Source: Microbacterium proteolyticum (GTDB lineage: Bacteria; Actinomycetota; Actinomycetes; Actinomycetales; Microbacteriaceae). Taken from it: a DNA stretch of 64,000 nucleotides. A program made the translations under genes and the position numbers. The stretch spans positions 930,001 to 994,000 of the forward strand of contig NZ_JAUSZZ010000001.1 of assembly GCF_030818075.1 (NCBI RefSeq). Reading direction: 5' to 3'. The notes beneath the pieces were generated by a model. It ran no database searches, was not told the origin of the DNA, and saw nothing but the letters and a program-made list of their open reading frames with translations. This document shows positions 36,001 to 43,919 of the stretch, piece after piece (the stretch's first letter is position 1; the number at the start of each line of letters is the position of its first letter).

Positions 36001-36019
36001 CGGCGGTGGCGCCTGCGGT

Positions 36020-36085
36020 CCGCGGCCGTGTCATCAAAACAGGGGATGCCACGAGAACAGGCCCTTTCGGCGGGCGCACTCAAGT
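36020..36085. repeat. Palindromic repeat unit D, left part, split by IS30-family element
   Basis: Begins GTGTCATCAAAACAGGGGAT and runs through GAACAGGCCCTTTCGGCG before meeting the IS left end. The missing right part (CGCCCTGTTTCC through GAGCCTGTTCTCGTG) is at 37371-37412 on the other side of the element. Confidence 0.75.
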
Positions 36086-37358
36086 GGTCAGTGCAACACC
36101 CTGATTGAGGGGGTGGGCGGTGTTCAGTGTGTTGCGGAGTGTGAAGCGGGAGTTTTGGCGAGGTATCGCGGCGGGATTGTCGACGGCGGATGCGGCGGGG
36201 GCGGCGGGCGCGTCGCGGCAGGGTGCGGAGAGATGGTTTCGGGATGCTGGCGGTATGTCACCGTTGTCGTTGTCTGATCCCTCGGGTCGGTTTCTGACCC
36301 TTCTCGAGCGTGAGCAGATCGCTGTTGGAGTGGCGCGGGGCGAATCGATCCGTCAGATCGCTCGGGGCCTTGGCCGGCATCCCTCGACGGTGCTGCGGGA
36401 GTTGCGTCGCAATCGCGGCAATCTGCCGCGCTACCGGGCGAAACGCACGATGCGCCCGCCCACCCAGTCGGTGTTCTACTCACCCTCGACCGCGCAGGGC
36501 CGCGCGGATCGGCGCCTATCGCGCCCTAAGCCATCCAAGCTCGCTTCGCAGCTCTCGCTGCGGGTCGAGGTGCAGCGGCGGTTGAGGCTGGGACACTCCC
36601 CGCAGCAGATCAGCCGACGCCTGCGGGTGGACTTCCCGGATGATGAGAGCATGCGCATCTCGCACGAGGCGATCTACCGGTCCCTGTTCGTGCAGGGTCG
36701 CGGTGAGTTACGCAACGAGCTCACACGGGCGCTGCGCTCAGGCCGCACCACCCGCAAGCCCCGCGCCCGAACCCAACGTCAAGCGGCCGCAGCGGCCGGG
36801 CCAGGAAAGATCCCCGGGATGGTGATGATCTCCGACCGTCCCGCCGAAGCAGAAGATCGCGCCGTCCCCGGCCACTGGGAAGGGGACCTCATCATCGGCA
36901 AGGACGGTCTGTCACAGATTGGAACCCTGGTCGAACGCGCCACCCGGTTCGTGATCTTGCTGCACTTGCCCGCCCGCCGAGACGCCGAGACTGTCGCCGA
37001 TCAGATGATCCAACAAATGCGGCGACTGCCCGACCTGCTGCGACGATCCATCACCTGGGACCAAGGCAAGGAGCTGTCCGCCCACGCCAGGATCACCGTC
37101 GAAGCCGACCTGCGCGACGGGGTCTTCTTCTGCGACCCGCACTCACCCTGGCAGCGCGGAACGAACGAGAACACAAACGGCCTGCTCCGGCAATACTTCC
37201 CCAAAGGCACCGACCTCTCCGGCTACACCGCCGACTACCTCGACTACGTCGCCACCCAACTCAACGACCGCCCCCGCATGACCCTCGACTGGGCCACCCC
37301 CACCGAAGCCCTTGAACGACTACTCTCAACCCCACCAGACAACGGTGTTGCACTGACC
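36086..37358. mobile_element. IS30-family insertion sequence
   Basis: About 1.27 kb bounded by perfect 15-bp inverted repeats GGTCAGTGCAACACC (36086-36100) and GGTGTTGCACTGACC (37344-37358), enclosing one transposase gene. It interrupts palindromic repeat unit D. Exact outer ends and target duplication are uncertain: flanks show weak extra symmetry, and the transposase stop codon falls six bases outside the right repeat. Its moderate GC inside the gene differs from the neighbouring catabolic genes. Confidence 0.85.
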
Positions 37359-37364
37359 GCCTGA
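36120..37364 (+). CDS. IS30-family transposase
   Basis: 414 residues. N-terminal helix-turn-helix region (FLTLLEREQIAVGVARGESIRQIARGLGRHPSTVLRELRRN in register) for end binding, then a DDE catalytic core: Asp in GHWEGDLIIG, Asp in TWDQGKELS and Glu in GTNENTNGLLRQYFP. GTG at 36120 chosen for its GAGGGGG site; a TTG five codons upstream also opens the frame. Appears full length and intact. Confidence 0.92.
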   Translation: MFSVLRSVKREFWRGIAAGLSTADAAGAAGASRQGAERWFRDAGGMSPLSLSDPSGRFLTLLEREQIAVGVARGESIRQIARGLGRHPSTVLRELRRNRGNLPRYRAKRTMRPPTQSVFYSPSTAQGRADRRLSRPKPSKLASQLSLRVEVQRRLRLGHSPQQISRRLRVDFPDDESMRISHEAIYRSLFVQGRGELRNELTRALRSGRTTRKPRARTQRQAAAAAGPGKIPGMVMISDRPAEAEDRAVPGHWEGDLIIGKDGLSQIGTLVERATRFVILLHLPARRDAETVADQMIQQMRRLPDLLRRSITWDQGKELSAHARITVEADLRDGVFFCDPHSPWQRGTNENTNGLLRQYFPKGTDLSGYTADYLDYVATQLNDRPRMTLDWATPTEALERLLSTPPDNGVALTA

Positions 37365-37370
37365 AACCGC

Positions 37371-37412
37371 CGCGTCAATCGCCCTGTTTCCGGCGCGGAG
37401 CCTGTTCTCGTG
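37371..37412. repeat. Palindromic repeat unit D, right part
   Basis: Remainder of unit D to the right of the IS element: CGCCCTGTTTCCGGCGCGGA followed by GCCTGTTCTCGTG. Confidence 0.7.
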
Positions 37413-37455
37413 CTGGCGCCGACGTGGCGCGCGCGGTCGCAGCGGTCCGCAGCGG

Positions 37456-37540
37456 CGTTACGAAAACAGGGGATGCCACCGGAACAGGCCGTTTCGGCCT
37501 CGATCGCCCTGTTCTCGGGGCGAAGCCTGTTCTCGTGGCA
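37456..37540. repeat. Palindromic repeat unit E
   Basis: Fifth copy (GTTACGAAAACAGGGGATGC through AGCCTGTTCTCGTGGC), ending two bases before the P450 stop codon. It lies downstream of that minus-strand gene and may act as a terminator. Confidence 0.8.
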
Positions 37541-37542
37541 GG

Positions 37543-38850
37543 TCACCCCCGGTGGAACGGGCAGCCCGACGGCGCGTCCGCGCGGCGCACACGGCCACCG
37601 GAACGCGGCTTCGTCGGCATCCGTCGCCTGTTCACCTCGAGGCCCCGGCCGCTGATGCGGATGCGCGGGTCGCTGAGGGCGGAGATGGATGCCGCGAGCC
37701 CGGCGATCGCGAGCTTCTCGCCGGGGCAGCGGTGTCCGGTCGCGACGTCCGCGCCGCCGTGCGGGACGAACGCCGCGAGAGCCTCGTAGTCGTCGACGCC
37801 CCGGAATCGTTCGGGGTCGAATGCCGACGGGCGCTCCCACTCGCGGGTGTCGGTGTCGGTGCCGAGGATGTCGAGCACGACCCGGCCGCCGGCGGAGACG
37901 CGCTCGCCGTCGAGCTCGACGTCGGTCACGGCCCAGGCGGGCAGCATCGGAACGAAGGGTGCGGTGCGGCGGATCTCCTGCGCGAACATCGTCGCCAGCT
38001 CCCCGCCGACCAGCGTGCCGCGCTCGGCGGCCTCGGCCGCGATGCGCTCCCGCCATTCGGGGCGGTCGTGCAGCTCCTTCGCGGCGAACGCGACGAAGCG
38101 CGAGACCGCGATCATCGGGCGGAAACTGTTCTGCAGCTCGACCCCGGCCCGTTTTGCGGGCAGCAGCTCGCCGTCGCGGTCGCGATGCCAGGCCCAGGCG
38201 TGCAGCGCGGTGCCCTCGGCGGGGTCGAGGGTGCCCGAGCGGACGGCCTCGATCAGCTCGGCGGCGTGCCGGTCGGACCAGCGGCGGTTCAGCAGCGCCA
38301 GGGCGAACTCGGGCGAGTACGGCACGCCGAACCCGTCGACGATCTGCGCCTGCCGCTTCGCCCACCGCGTCTGCGCCGCCGGCGTGCCGGGGATGCCGGC
38401 CCACCGCATGATCGCGCGACCGAGGGCGCCCACCGCCGCCTCGTACGCGCTGCGCTCGCCGCCGGCGATCCACGCGTCGAGCTCTCCGCGCCACTCGCGA
38501 TCGAGTTCGGGGAGCAGTCGCGCGACCTCGACGTCGTCGTACAGCACGTCGACGAAGGTCGACTTGCGGTGGCGGTGCTCGTCGCCGTCGAGGCTGTGCA
38601 CGGAGCCGTGGCCGAAGAGCGACTCCTGGATGAACGCGGGCATCGCCCCGTGGCGGCGGGTGAGCGACTCGTCGTAGAAGAGCCGCACCCCCTCCTCGCC
38701 CCGCACGAACAGCGCCTCGCGCCCCAGCAGGCGGAACGGCACGGCGCGCGCACCGCGGTCGGCCCGGCGCCAGAGGTGGGCGCCGAAGTCGTAGCCGCGC
38801 ACGAGGAGCGAAAGCGAGTCGTCGCGGAGCAGGGCGAGGGGGGATGCCAT
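37543..38850 (-). CDS. CYP152-type cytochrome P450 peroxygenase
   Basis: 435 residues. The heme-thiolate motif is HGGADVATGHRCPGEK with Cys375. The I-helix lacks the usual acid-alcohol pair and instead has Arg244-Pro245 (QNSFRPMIAVSRF), the diagnostic pair of CYP152 fatty-acid peroxygenases (Bacillus BS-beta, Clostridium, OleT), which use H2O2 and bind the substrate carboxylate through that Arg. His82-type region is GHGSVHSLDGDEHRHRK. The ATG at 38850 has GGAAG ten bases upstream; a GTG three codons earlier is too close to it. Hydroxylase or decarboxylase outcome cannot be told. The last residues (PSGCPFHRG) are a typical CYP152 ending. No redox partner nearby, as expected. Confidence 0.88.
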   Translation of the reverse strand: MASPLALLRDDSLSLLVRGYDFGAHLWRRADRGARAVPFRLLGREALFVRGEEGVRLFYDESLTRRHGAMPAFIQESLFGHGSVHSLDGDEHRHRKSTFVDVLYDDVEVARLLPELDREWRGELDAWIAGGERSAYEAAVGALGRAIMRWAGIPGTPAAQTRWAKRQAQIVDGFGVPYSPEFALALLNRRWSDRHAAELIEAVRSGTLDPAEGTALHAWAWHRDRDGELLPAKRAGVELQNSFRPMIAVSRFVAFAAKELHDRPEWRERIAAEAAERGTLVGGELATMFAQEIRRTAPFVPMLPAWAVTDVELDGERVSAGGRVVLDILGTDTDTREWERPSAFDPERFRGVDDYEALAAFVPHGGADVATGHRCPGEKLAIAGLAASISALSDPRIRISGRGLEVNRRRMPTKPRSGGRVRRADAPSGCPFHRG

Positions 38851-38942
38851 GCCCGTCACGCTTCCACGCCCCCTCGCCGTCGCCGAGGGGGCGGCGCATC
38901 CCCACCCCGTGTGCTACCGCGCCGCGCCGCGCCGACCCGCGC

Positions 38943-38998
38943 GAGGGGTCAAGATCTGTCGCCCCGGGGGCTCCCTCGGCGACAGAAATCGACCCCTC
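38943..38998. terminator. Long imperfect hairpin downstream of isomerase operon
   Basis: GAGGGGTC/GACCCCTC and CTGTCGCC/GGCGACAG nest around a short loop, 42 bp beyond the stop of the minus-strand operon ending at 39040. No T-tract. Plausible terminator or mRNA 3' structure. Shares the GTCGCC core with the hairpin at 41007-41066. Confidence 0.5.
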
Positions 38999-39039
38999 AC
39001 GCGGCGGCGCGCGGCGAGCGCGGCGAGCGCGGCGGGTAA

Positions 39040-40029
39040 TCAGGCGCGGACCCGCGCGCCCTCGAGGAGCGGGCGCAGCACCTTCTGCACGTACCAGCCG
39101 GCCACCATCGTGCTCTCGGCGGGGTGGGGGCTCTGGTCGGACTCGACGACGATCCAGCCGCGGTAGCCGTGCTCGGCCAGCGCGCCCACGAAGCCCTCGA
39201 AGTCGACCAGCGCGCGTTCGTCGCTCGGCTCGAAGAACCAGCGGAGGATCTTCCGTGCACCGCCCTCGGTGCGGATGAACTGCTCCGCATGCGGCGTCGA
39301 CGCCTCCTCGTCGTCCACCGTCTCGCGCGCGTCCTTGAGCTGCACGTGCACGACGCGGCCGGCGTGGCGGCGGTAGAAGGCGACCGGGTCGATGCCGGCG
39401 ATCGCGTACTCGGCGGTGTCGATCGCGAGGCCCACGGTGTCGGCATCCGTCGCTGCGAGCAGGCGCGAGATGCCGTCGTCGAGGCGGAGCGCCGAGAGGA
39501 AGTCGACGTGCAGGCCCAGCGTGACACCGTCGGCGGCGATGGCCGCGCCGACGGCGTTCCACAGGCTCGCGAGCACACCGATCTGCTCGGCCGACAGCGC
39601 GCCGGTCTGCCAGGCCGACGGCGCGGCCCGCACGACGAGGACGCTCCCGCCCAGCCGGCGGATGGCGTCAGAGAACCAGCGCGCGGTGCGCACGATCTGG
39701 TCGACCGCCGCGGGGTCGAGCGGGTCGGGCCCGCGGCCCATCTCGACCTCGAAGCCGACGGAAGGGTCGTACACGTAGCTGCTCACGGCGTCGATCGCGC
39801 ACGAGGCCAGGAACTCCTTGAAGCCCTCGACCGAGCCGTACAGGTCGGCGAGCTGCTGGGGTGTGCCCAGCGGTTCCCACGGCCCGAAGCTCTCCGCCGT
39901 CAGTTCGACGCCCGAGAAGCCGCTGATCGACACGGTCTTGAACGCCCGCTCGTGTTCGCGCGTGCGCACGAACGAGTCGATGTTGGTGTCCCACTGGTTG
40001 ATGGCGTAAGCCCAGCGCACGTCGCTCAT
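39040..40029 (-). CDS. Sugar phosphate isomerase/epimerase family protein
   Basis: 329-residue TIM barrel. Begins VRWAYAINQWDTNIDSFVRTREHERAFKTV in register. Barrel site residues: GLHVDFLS in place of the usual E-x-H-x, AIDTAEYA (Asp), VVHVQLKDAR (His) and VVESDQSP (Glu). The first ligand position looks unlike the canonical Glu. ATG overlaps the upstream stop (ATGA). Last gene of the minus-strand operon 42456-39040; probably acts on the sugar side. Confidence 0.75.
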   Translation of the reverse strand: MSDVRWAYAINQWDTNIDSFVRTREHERAFKTVSISGFSGVELTAESFGPWEPLGTPQQLADLYGSVEGFKEFLASCAIDAVSSYVYDPSVGFEVEMGRGPDPLDPAAVDQIVRTARWFSDAIRRLGGSVLVVRAAPSAWQTGALSAEQIGVLASLWNAVGAAIAADGVTLGLHVDFLSALRLDDGISRLLAATDADTVGLAIDTAEYAIAGIDPVAFYRRHAGRVVHVQLKDARETVDDEEASTPHAEQFIRTEGGARKILRWFFEPSDERALVDFEGFVGALAEHGYRGWIVVESDQSPHPAESTMVAGWYVQKVLRPLLEGARVRA

Positions 40030-40976
40030 CGCGCGACCTCCTCGGTGTAGATGCCGTCCAGCACGTTCTTCGCGTACCACCGGGCGATGGCGGTGCTCTC
40101 GGCGTAGTCGCCGCCGAGCTTGTCGGCCTTGTCGTGCTCGACGCTGATCCAGCCGCTGTAGCCGTGGTCGCGCACCGAGCGCATCATGGCCTCGAAGTCG
40201 ACGAGCCCCTCGTCGGTGCCCATCTCGTAGAACCATTTCTCGGTGGTCTTCGCCGAGACCTCGGCATCCGGGAACATCCGGTAGTCGTCGTTGACGTCCT
40301 TGTGCCGGGTGTCTTTGAAGTGGAAACCCGTCACCCGCTCGTGGTGCTTCTCGTACACGTCGACGGGGTCGACGTCGGCGATGCAGTGCTGCGCGGTGTC
40401 GACGAAGAACTTCACGTACCGCGGGTCGGCGTACGAGTAGAAGCGGTCGATCTGATCGCGCGTGCGGATGCCGGCGTAGAACTCGTGGTGGCAGGTGAGG
40501 TTGACGCCGTACTGCTGCGTCAGCTCGCCCACCTTGCCCCACACGTCGGCGGCGTGCTTCAGACCGTCGTCGGGCACGCCCGCCTCGTCGAAGTAGCGCG
40601 AGCCCGGCATGACGATGATGTTGTCGAGCTGGATGCCGGACCACATGTCCAGCGTCCGCTGGAAGTCCTCGATGATCGTGGGGTGCGTCGCCGGCACCTC
40701 GGGGGCGTACCGGTCGGGCGAGTAGTACACGCCGTGGAAGGTGTTGACGATGCGCTCCAACCCCTGCTCCTGCACGAACTCCTGGTAGTTCGCGACCGAG
40801 CCGTACTGCTCGAAGATCTGCCAGATGCGGAAGTCGAACGTGTCGATCGCGTCGAAGCCGACAGCGGCGACCTGCTGCAGGAAGCGCTTCATGGCCAGCT
40901 TGGACTGCCACTGGTCGTAGGGCCCGGCGGGGCCCTGGGCCCGCCAGTGATCCATGTAGCTCCACTTGATCGTCAT
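40026..40976 (-). CDS. Sugar phosphate isomerase/epimerase family protein
   Basis: 316-residue TIM barrel. Begins MTIKWSYMDHWRAQGPAGPY and continues with AAVGFDAIDTFDFRIWQIF. Metal-site candidates are Glu in CHHEFYAG, Asp in FVDTAQH, His in GFHFKDTRHKD and Glu in SVEHDKADKLGGD. Good AAGAGGAG site before the ATG at 40976. It lies behind a 23-bp perfect hairpin (41007-41066) that separates it from the deglycosidase-like genes of the same operon, so its level may be set separately. Confidence 0.78.
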   Translation of the reverse strand: MTIKWSYMDHWRAQGPAGPYDQWQSKLAMKRFLQQVAAVGFDAIDTFDFRIWQIFEQYGSVANYQEFVQEQGLERIVNTFHGVYYSPDRYAPEVPATHPTIIEDFQRTLDMWSGIQLDNIIVMPGSRYFDEAGVPDDGLKHAADVWGKVGELTQQYGVNLTCHHEFYAGIRTRDQIDRFYSYADPRYVKFFVDTAQHCIADVDPVDVYEKHHERVTGFHFKDTRHKDVNDDYRMFPDAEVSAKTTEKWFYEMGTDEGLVDFEAMMRSVRDHGYSGWISVEHDKADKLGGDYAESTAIARWYAKNVLDGIYTEEVAR

Positions 40977-41006
40977 TACTGCTCCTCTTGGTCGGTACGT
41001 GTGCGC

Positions 41007-41066
41007 GTGAGTCGCCACGATGTGTCGCCGCGAGCGTGCTCGGGGCGACACATCGTGGCGACTCAC
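41007..41066. promoter_or_regulatory. Perfect 23-bp stem-loop between operon genes
   Basis: Arms at 41007-41029 and 41044-41066 pair without mismatch over 23 bp (GTGAGTCGCCACGATGTGTC begins the left arm), with a 14-base loop. It starts inside the stop codon of the 41063 gene. Without a T-tract it may be a terminator-attenuator or a processing/stability element. Confidence 0.75.
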
Positions 41067-42046
41067 GCGGCGGGTGGGGCGGAGAGTGCGGCGGCGGCCA
41101 GGGCGAGATGACGCGAGGTCATCTCCCACGGGTCGTCGTCGAGCCACTCCTGGCCGCCCCACTCGCTGCAGAGCGTGCCGGTGAATCCCGCCGCGGCGAG
41201 GGCTGTGCCCACGTCGCGAAGGGGGTCGGAGAGACGGTCGTCGTCGTCGACGAGGTCCCAGAACTTCAGGTGCACCGCCCCGACGAGGGGGAGGACGGAT
41301 GCCAGATCAGCGACGCGCGAACGCCCGAACCGCACGAGCAGGTTCATGTACAACGTGTGAATGGGCCCCGGCACCCCGCCCGAGCGCAGCTGGTCGAGCA
41401 CTGCTTCGTGGGTCGCGGGATCGCGCCACTCGCCGCGGAGGCGCCGGACGAGGTCGGCGGGGAGGCCGCCGCGCTCGATCTCGTCGAGATAGGTCACGGG
41501 CAGCGCCGGCATGAGCATGCTGATGTCGAGCAGCAGCCGCACGTGCGGGGAGTCGAGGTCGGCGATGCGGTCGTACGCGTTCGGGCGGGCGGCGGGCGTC
41601 TCGTGCCCTTGCGCCTCCTCGTAGAGCACGAGGTCGAGCTCCTCCAGCAGCGGCACGAGATCGTCGAGCAGTGAGCCCGCCTGGCCGATCGGCAGGCGAA
41701 CGCCCGCGGCGCCGGCCTGAGCCGCCGCGCGCAGCTGCGGTTCGAGGAACGCCCGGCGCTCGGCATCCGTCCGCCGGCGCCCGCGGTCGAACTCGTCGAT
41801 GCTCACGCCGACGACGCTGACGCGGCCGCCCGCGGCGGCCAGGCGATCACGGAAGGTCTCGGCGTCGGCGGCGGACGGCGCGGGGAATCCACGCCACATC
41901 TGACCCAGTTCGATCTCGATCGCGGCGGCGATGTCCCGCTCGACCAGCGTGAGCGCCAGGTCCGGGGCGGTGCGTTCGGCGCGGATGACCTCGGGGGTGA
42001 GATTGAACGCGCTGGCGGAGAGCGTCCAGCCCGCGGGGAGGCTCAT
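41063..42046 (-). CDS. TIM-barrel protein, deglycosidase alpha subunit-like
   Basis: 327 residues of the sugar isomerase superfamily. Resembles the barrel half of the 11545 fusion: Glu in LYEEAQGH, Asp in LLLDISM, His in VHLKFWD and Glu in CSEWGGQEW, so the full metal set is present, unlike that fusion. Coupled by ATGA to the DUF6379 gene just upstream, forming a beta-alpha pair like 22010/22417. Expected to cleave a keto-glycoside; substrate unknown. Confidence 0.72.
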   Translation of the reverse strand: MSLPAGWTLSASAFNLTPEVIRAERTAPDLALTLVERDIAAAIEIELGQMWRGFPAPSAADAETFRDRLAAAGGRVSVVGVSIDEFDRGRRRTDAERRAFLEPQLRAAAQAGAAGVRLPIGQAGSLLDDLVPLLEELDLVLYEEAQGHETPAARPNAYDRIADLDSPHVRLLLDISMLMPALPVTYLDEIERGGLPADLVRRLRGEWRDPATHEAVLDQLRSGGVPGPIHTLYMNLLVRFGRSRVADLASVLPLVGAVHLKFWDLVDDDDRLSDPLRDVGTALAAAGFTGTLCSEWGGQEWLDDDPWEMTSRHLALAAAALSAPPAA

Positions 42047-42456
42047 GAGGTGCCGTCCACATCGCGCGACACGCTGCCGGCGGCGGCGCCGGTCGTCAGC
42101 GGACGGGTGAAGGCGAAGGGAATGCGCAGCGGCTGGTCCGGTCCGCCGGGGAGATAGGGGATCTCGAGGCGGAACGACACCGACACCTCATGGATGCCGG
42201 GGCTCACGGCATCCGGGATCTGCAGTACGACGCGGTCCTGGAGGTACCACCAGGCGTCTTCGTCGGCGAGGGCTGCGGCGCTGACCCGGCGCGCGCCGAG
42301 GGCGATCGCCGGCTCGGTCGCGTGTCCGTCGATCTGCACCACCGGCTCGAGGAGGCCGGCCAGTGGAAGCGAGCGGATCCACGGCAGCGACAGACGGACC
42401 TCGGCCCCGTCGGCGGTGGCGCGCAGCGCGTCGTCGCGCAGAGCGGAAAGGGTCAT
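42043..42456 (-). CDS. DUF6379 protein, deglycosidase beta subunit-like
   Basis: 137 residues. RLSLPWIRSLPLAGLLEPVVQIDG, WWYLQDRVVLQ and HEVSVSFRLEIPYLPGG mark DUF6379. ATG at 42456 with GAGGA ten bases upstream; a GTG three codons earlier sits too close to it. First gene of the operon running down to 39040 and preceded by an AT-rich candidate operator. Confidence 0.72.
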   Translation of the reverse strand: MTLSALRDDALRATADGAEVRLSLPWIRSLPLAGLLEPVVQIDGHATEPAIALGARRVSAAALADEDAWWYLQDRVVLQIPDAVSPGIHEVSVSFRLEIPYLPGGPDQPLRIPFAFTRPLTTGAAAGSVSRDVDGTS

Positions 42457-42518
42457 GGCGGGCACGTCCTCGTGTCACGGCGCGCCGCACGGCGCGCTTC
42501 CGCCTACAAGCTACTCAA

Positions 42519-42530
42519 TAATGTCGAATT
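42519..42530. promoter_or_regulatory. Candidate operator before the second glycoside operon
   Basis: On the minus strand AATTCGACATTA, AT-rich in GC-rich surroundings, 63 bp upstream of the DUF6379 gene and overlapping the ROK stop codon. It matches 11 of 12 bases with the right half of the palindrome at 21934-21950. Confidence 0.4.
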
Positions 42531-43809
42531 AAGGAAGAAGTCGGACGCTCGCACCATGGACCGCCGCCACCGTGGGGCGTCCCTCGGCGAACCAGCGGGG
42601 CAGAGACACCTCGAACAGCTGCTCGAGAGCGAGGTCGACGCCGCCGCGCACCGGCGCACTGCTGTCGCTCTCGCTGGTCCTGATGTCGAGATCGCGAGTG
42701 GCCAGGGGCAGCGACAGCTCGTACACGCGCTGGCGGATCTCGGCGAGGAACAGCTCGCCCGTCGACGCCACCGCGCCGCCGACCACGATCACGCCGGGGT
42801 TGAACATGTTCACGAGGGCGGCCACCGCCTCCCCGACCTGCCGGGCCGCGGCCTGGACGAGCGAGATGGCGAGGGGGTCGCCGCGCTCCGCCGCACGGGC
42901 CACGTGCTCGGGGGTCAGCTCTGTTCCCGCGGCGACGGCGTCGGCGAGGGCGCCCGTCGCCCCACCGTCGATCGCGGCGCGCGCGTCGCGCACGAGCGCC
43001 CATCCGCCGGCGACGGCCTCCAGGCAGCCGGTCTTGCCGCAGCGGCACACCTGCTCGGCGCCCGGCACGCGGACGTGACCCATGTCGCCGGCCGCACCGT
43101 TCGCGCCGCGATGCAGTCGCCCGTGCGAGACGAGCCCCGCGCCGATGCCCGTGCCCACCTTGCAGTAGATGAGGTCGATGCTCTCGTCGCGACGGCGGGC
43201 GCGCTCGCCCGCAGCGAGGAGATTGACGTCGTTGTCGACCCAGACGGGGGCGTCGTAGCGCTGCTCGAACGCCGTGCGGACGTCGTAGCCGTTCCACCCG
43301 GGCATGATCGGCGGGGCGACCGGGCGGCCGGTCTCGAAGTCCACCGGCCCGGGCAGGCCCACGACGAGCGCCCAGACCGGGGTGCCGTCGCCCGCGGCGA
43401 GCAGCTCGTCGACCATGGCGGTGGCCGTCGCGAGGGTCTCCTCGGGGCCGCGCGCGATGTCCCACGCGCGGTGGGCCTCGGCGAGGATGGCGCCGTCGAG
43501 GTCGGTGACGCCGACGTGGATGTGCAGGCCGCCGAGGGCGCACACGACGATGCGTCCACGCTCGGTGCGGAAGCGCAGGGTGCGCGGGGCGCGGCCCCCC
43601 GAGGAGGGGGCGTACTCGGCATCCTCGAGGAAGCCCATCTCGACGGCGCGGTCGACGCGCTGGGCGACGACGCCGCGTCCGAGGCCGGTCACGCGTCCGA
43701 TCTCGGGCCGGGTCACCGCGTCACCGAGGCGCACCATGTTGACGATGCGCAACAGGCTCGTGACCTCGTCGGTCTGGGCGCCGAACCGCAGGGTGGACAC
43801 GTTGGCCAT
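42529..43809 (-). CDS. ROK-family transcriptional repressor
   Basis: 426 residues. N-terminal winged helix (VTSLLRIVNMVRLGDAVTRPEIGRVTGLGRGVVAQRV in register), then the ROK sugar-kinase-like domain: VDNDVN, KVGTGIGAGL, and the zinc motif CRCGKTGCLE. NagC/XylR-type proteins of this build sense sugars. It sits between two glycoside gene sets, in line with the operon it probably controls and divergent from the Gfo/Idh gene. ATG at 43809 lacks a strong ribosome site; an in-frame start at 43878 exists but would add non-homologous sequence. Confidence 0.88.
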   Translation of the reverse strand: MANVSTLRFGAQTDEVTSLLRIVNMVRLGDAVTRPEIGRVTGLGRGVVAQRVDRAVEMGFLEDAEYAPSSGGRAPRTLRFRTERGRIVVCALGGLHIHVGVTDLDGAILAEAHRAWDIARGPEETLATATAMVDELLAAGDGTPVWALVVGLPGPVDFETGRPVAPPIMPGWNGYDVRTAFEQRYDAPVWVDNDVNLLAAGERARRRDESIDLIYCKVGTGIGAGLVSHGRLHRGANGAAGDMGHVRVPGAEQVCRCGKTGCLEAVAGGWALVRDARAAIDGGATGALADAVAAGTELTPEHVARAAERGDPLAISLVQAAARQVGEAVAALVNMFNPGVIVVGGAVASTGELFLAEIRQRVYELSLPLATRDLDIRTSESDSSAPVRGGVDLALEQLFEVSLPRWFAEGRPTVAAVHGASVRLLP

Positions 43810-43919
43810 GCGTTGATTTTCACACAGGAGAGGCCTCCCGCTGCCGCAGAGCCGTGGTCTATAGTCCGTGAGAGACACACTTCTGCGTGATTCGTGCTGA
43901 AGTGGGCGAGGGGGCCGGG

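Noticed and set aside
36105-36119. TTG at 36105 as the transposase start
   Set aside because: It lies in the ribosome-site region of the better GTG at 36120 and adds only five unconserved residues.
38857-38859. GTG at 38859 as the P450 start
   Set aside because: Its ribosome site would be one base away; the ATG at 38850 has proper spacing.
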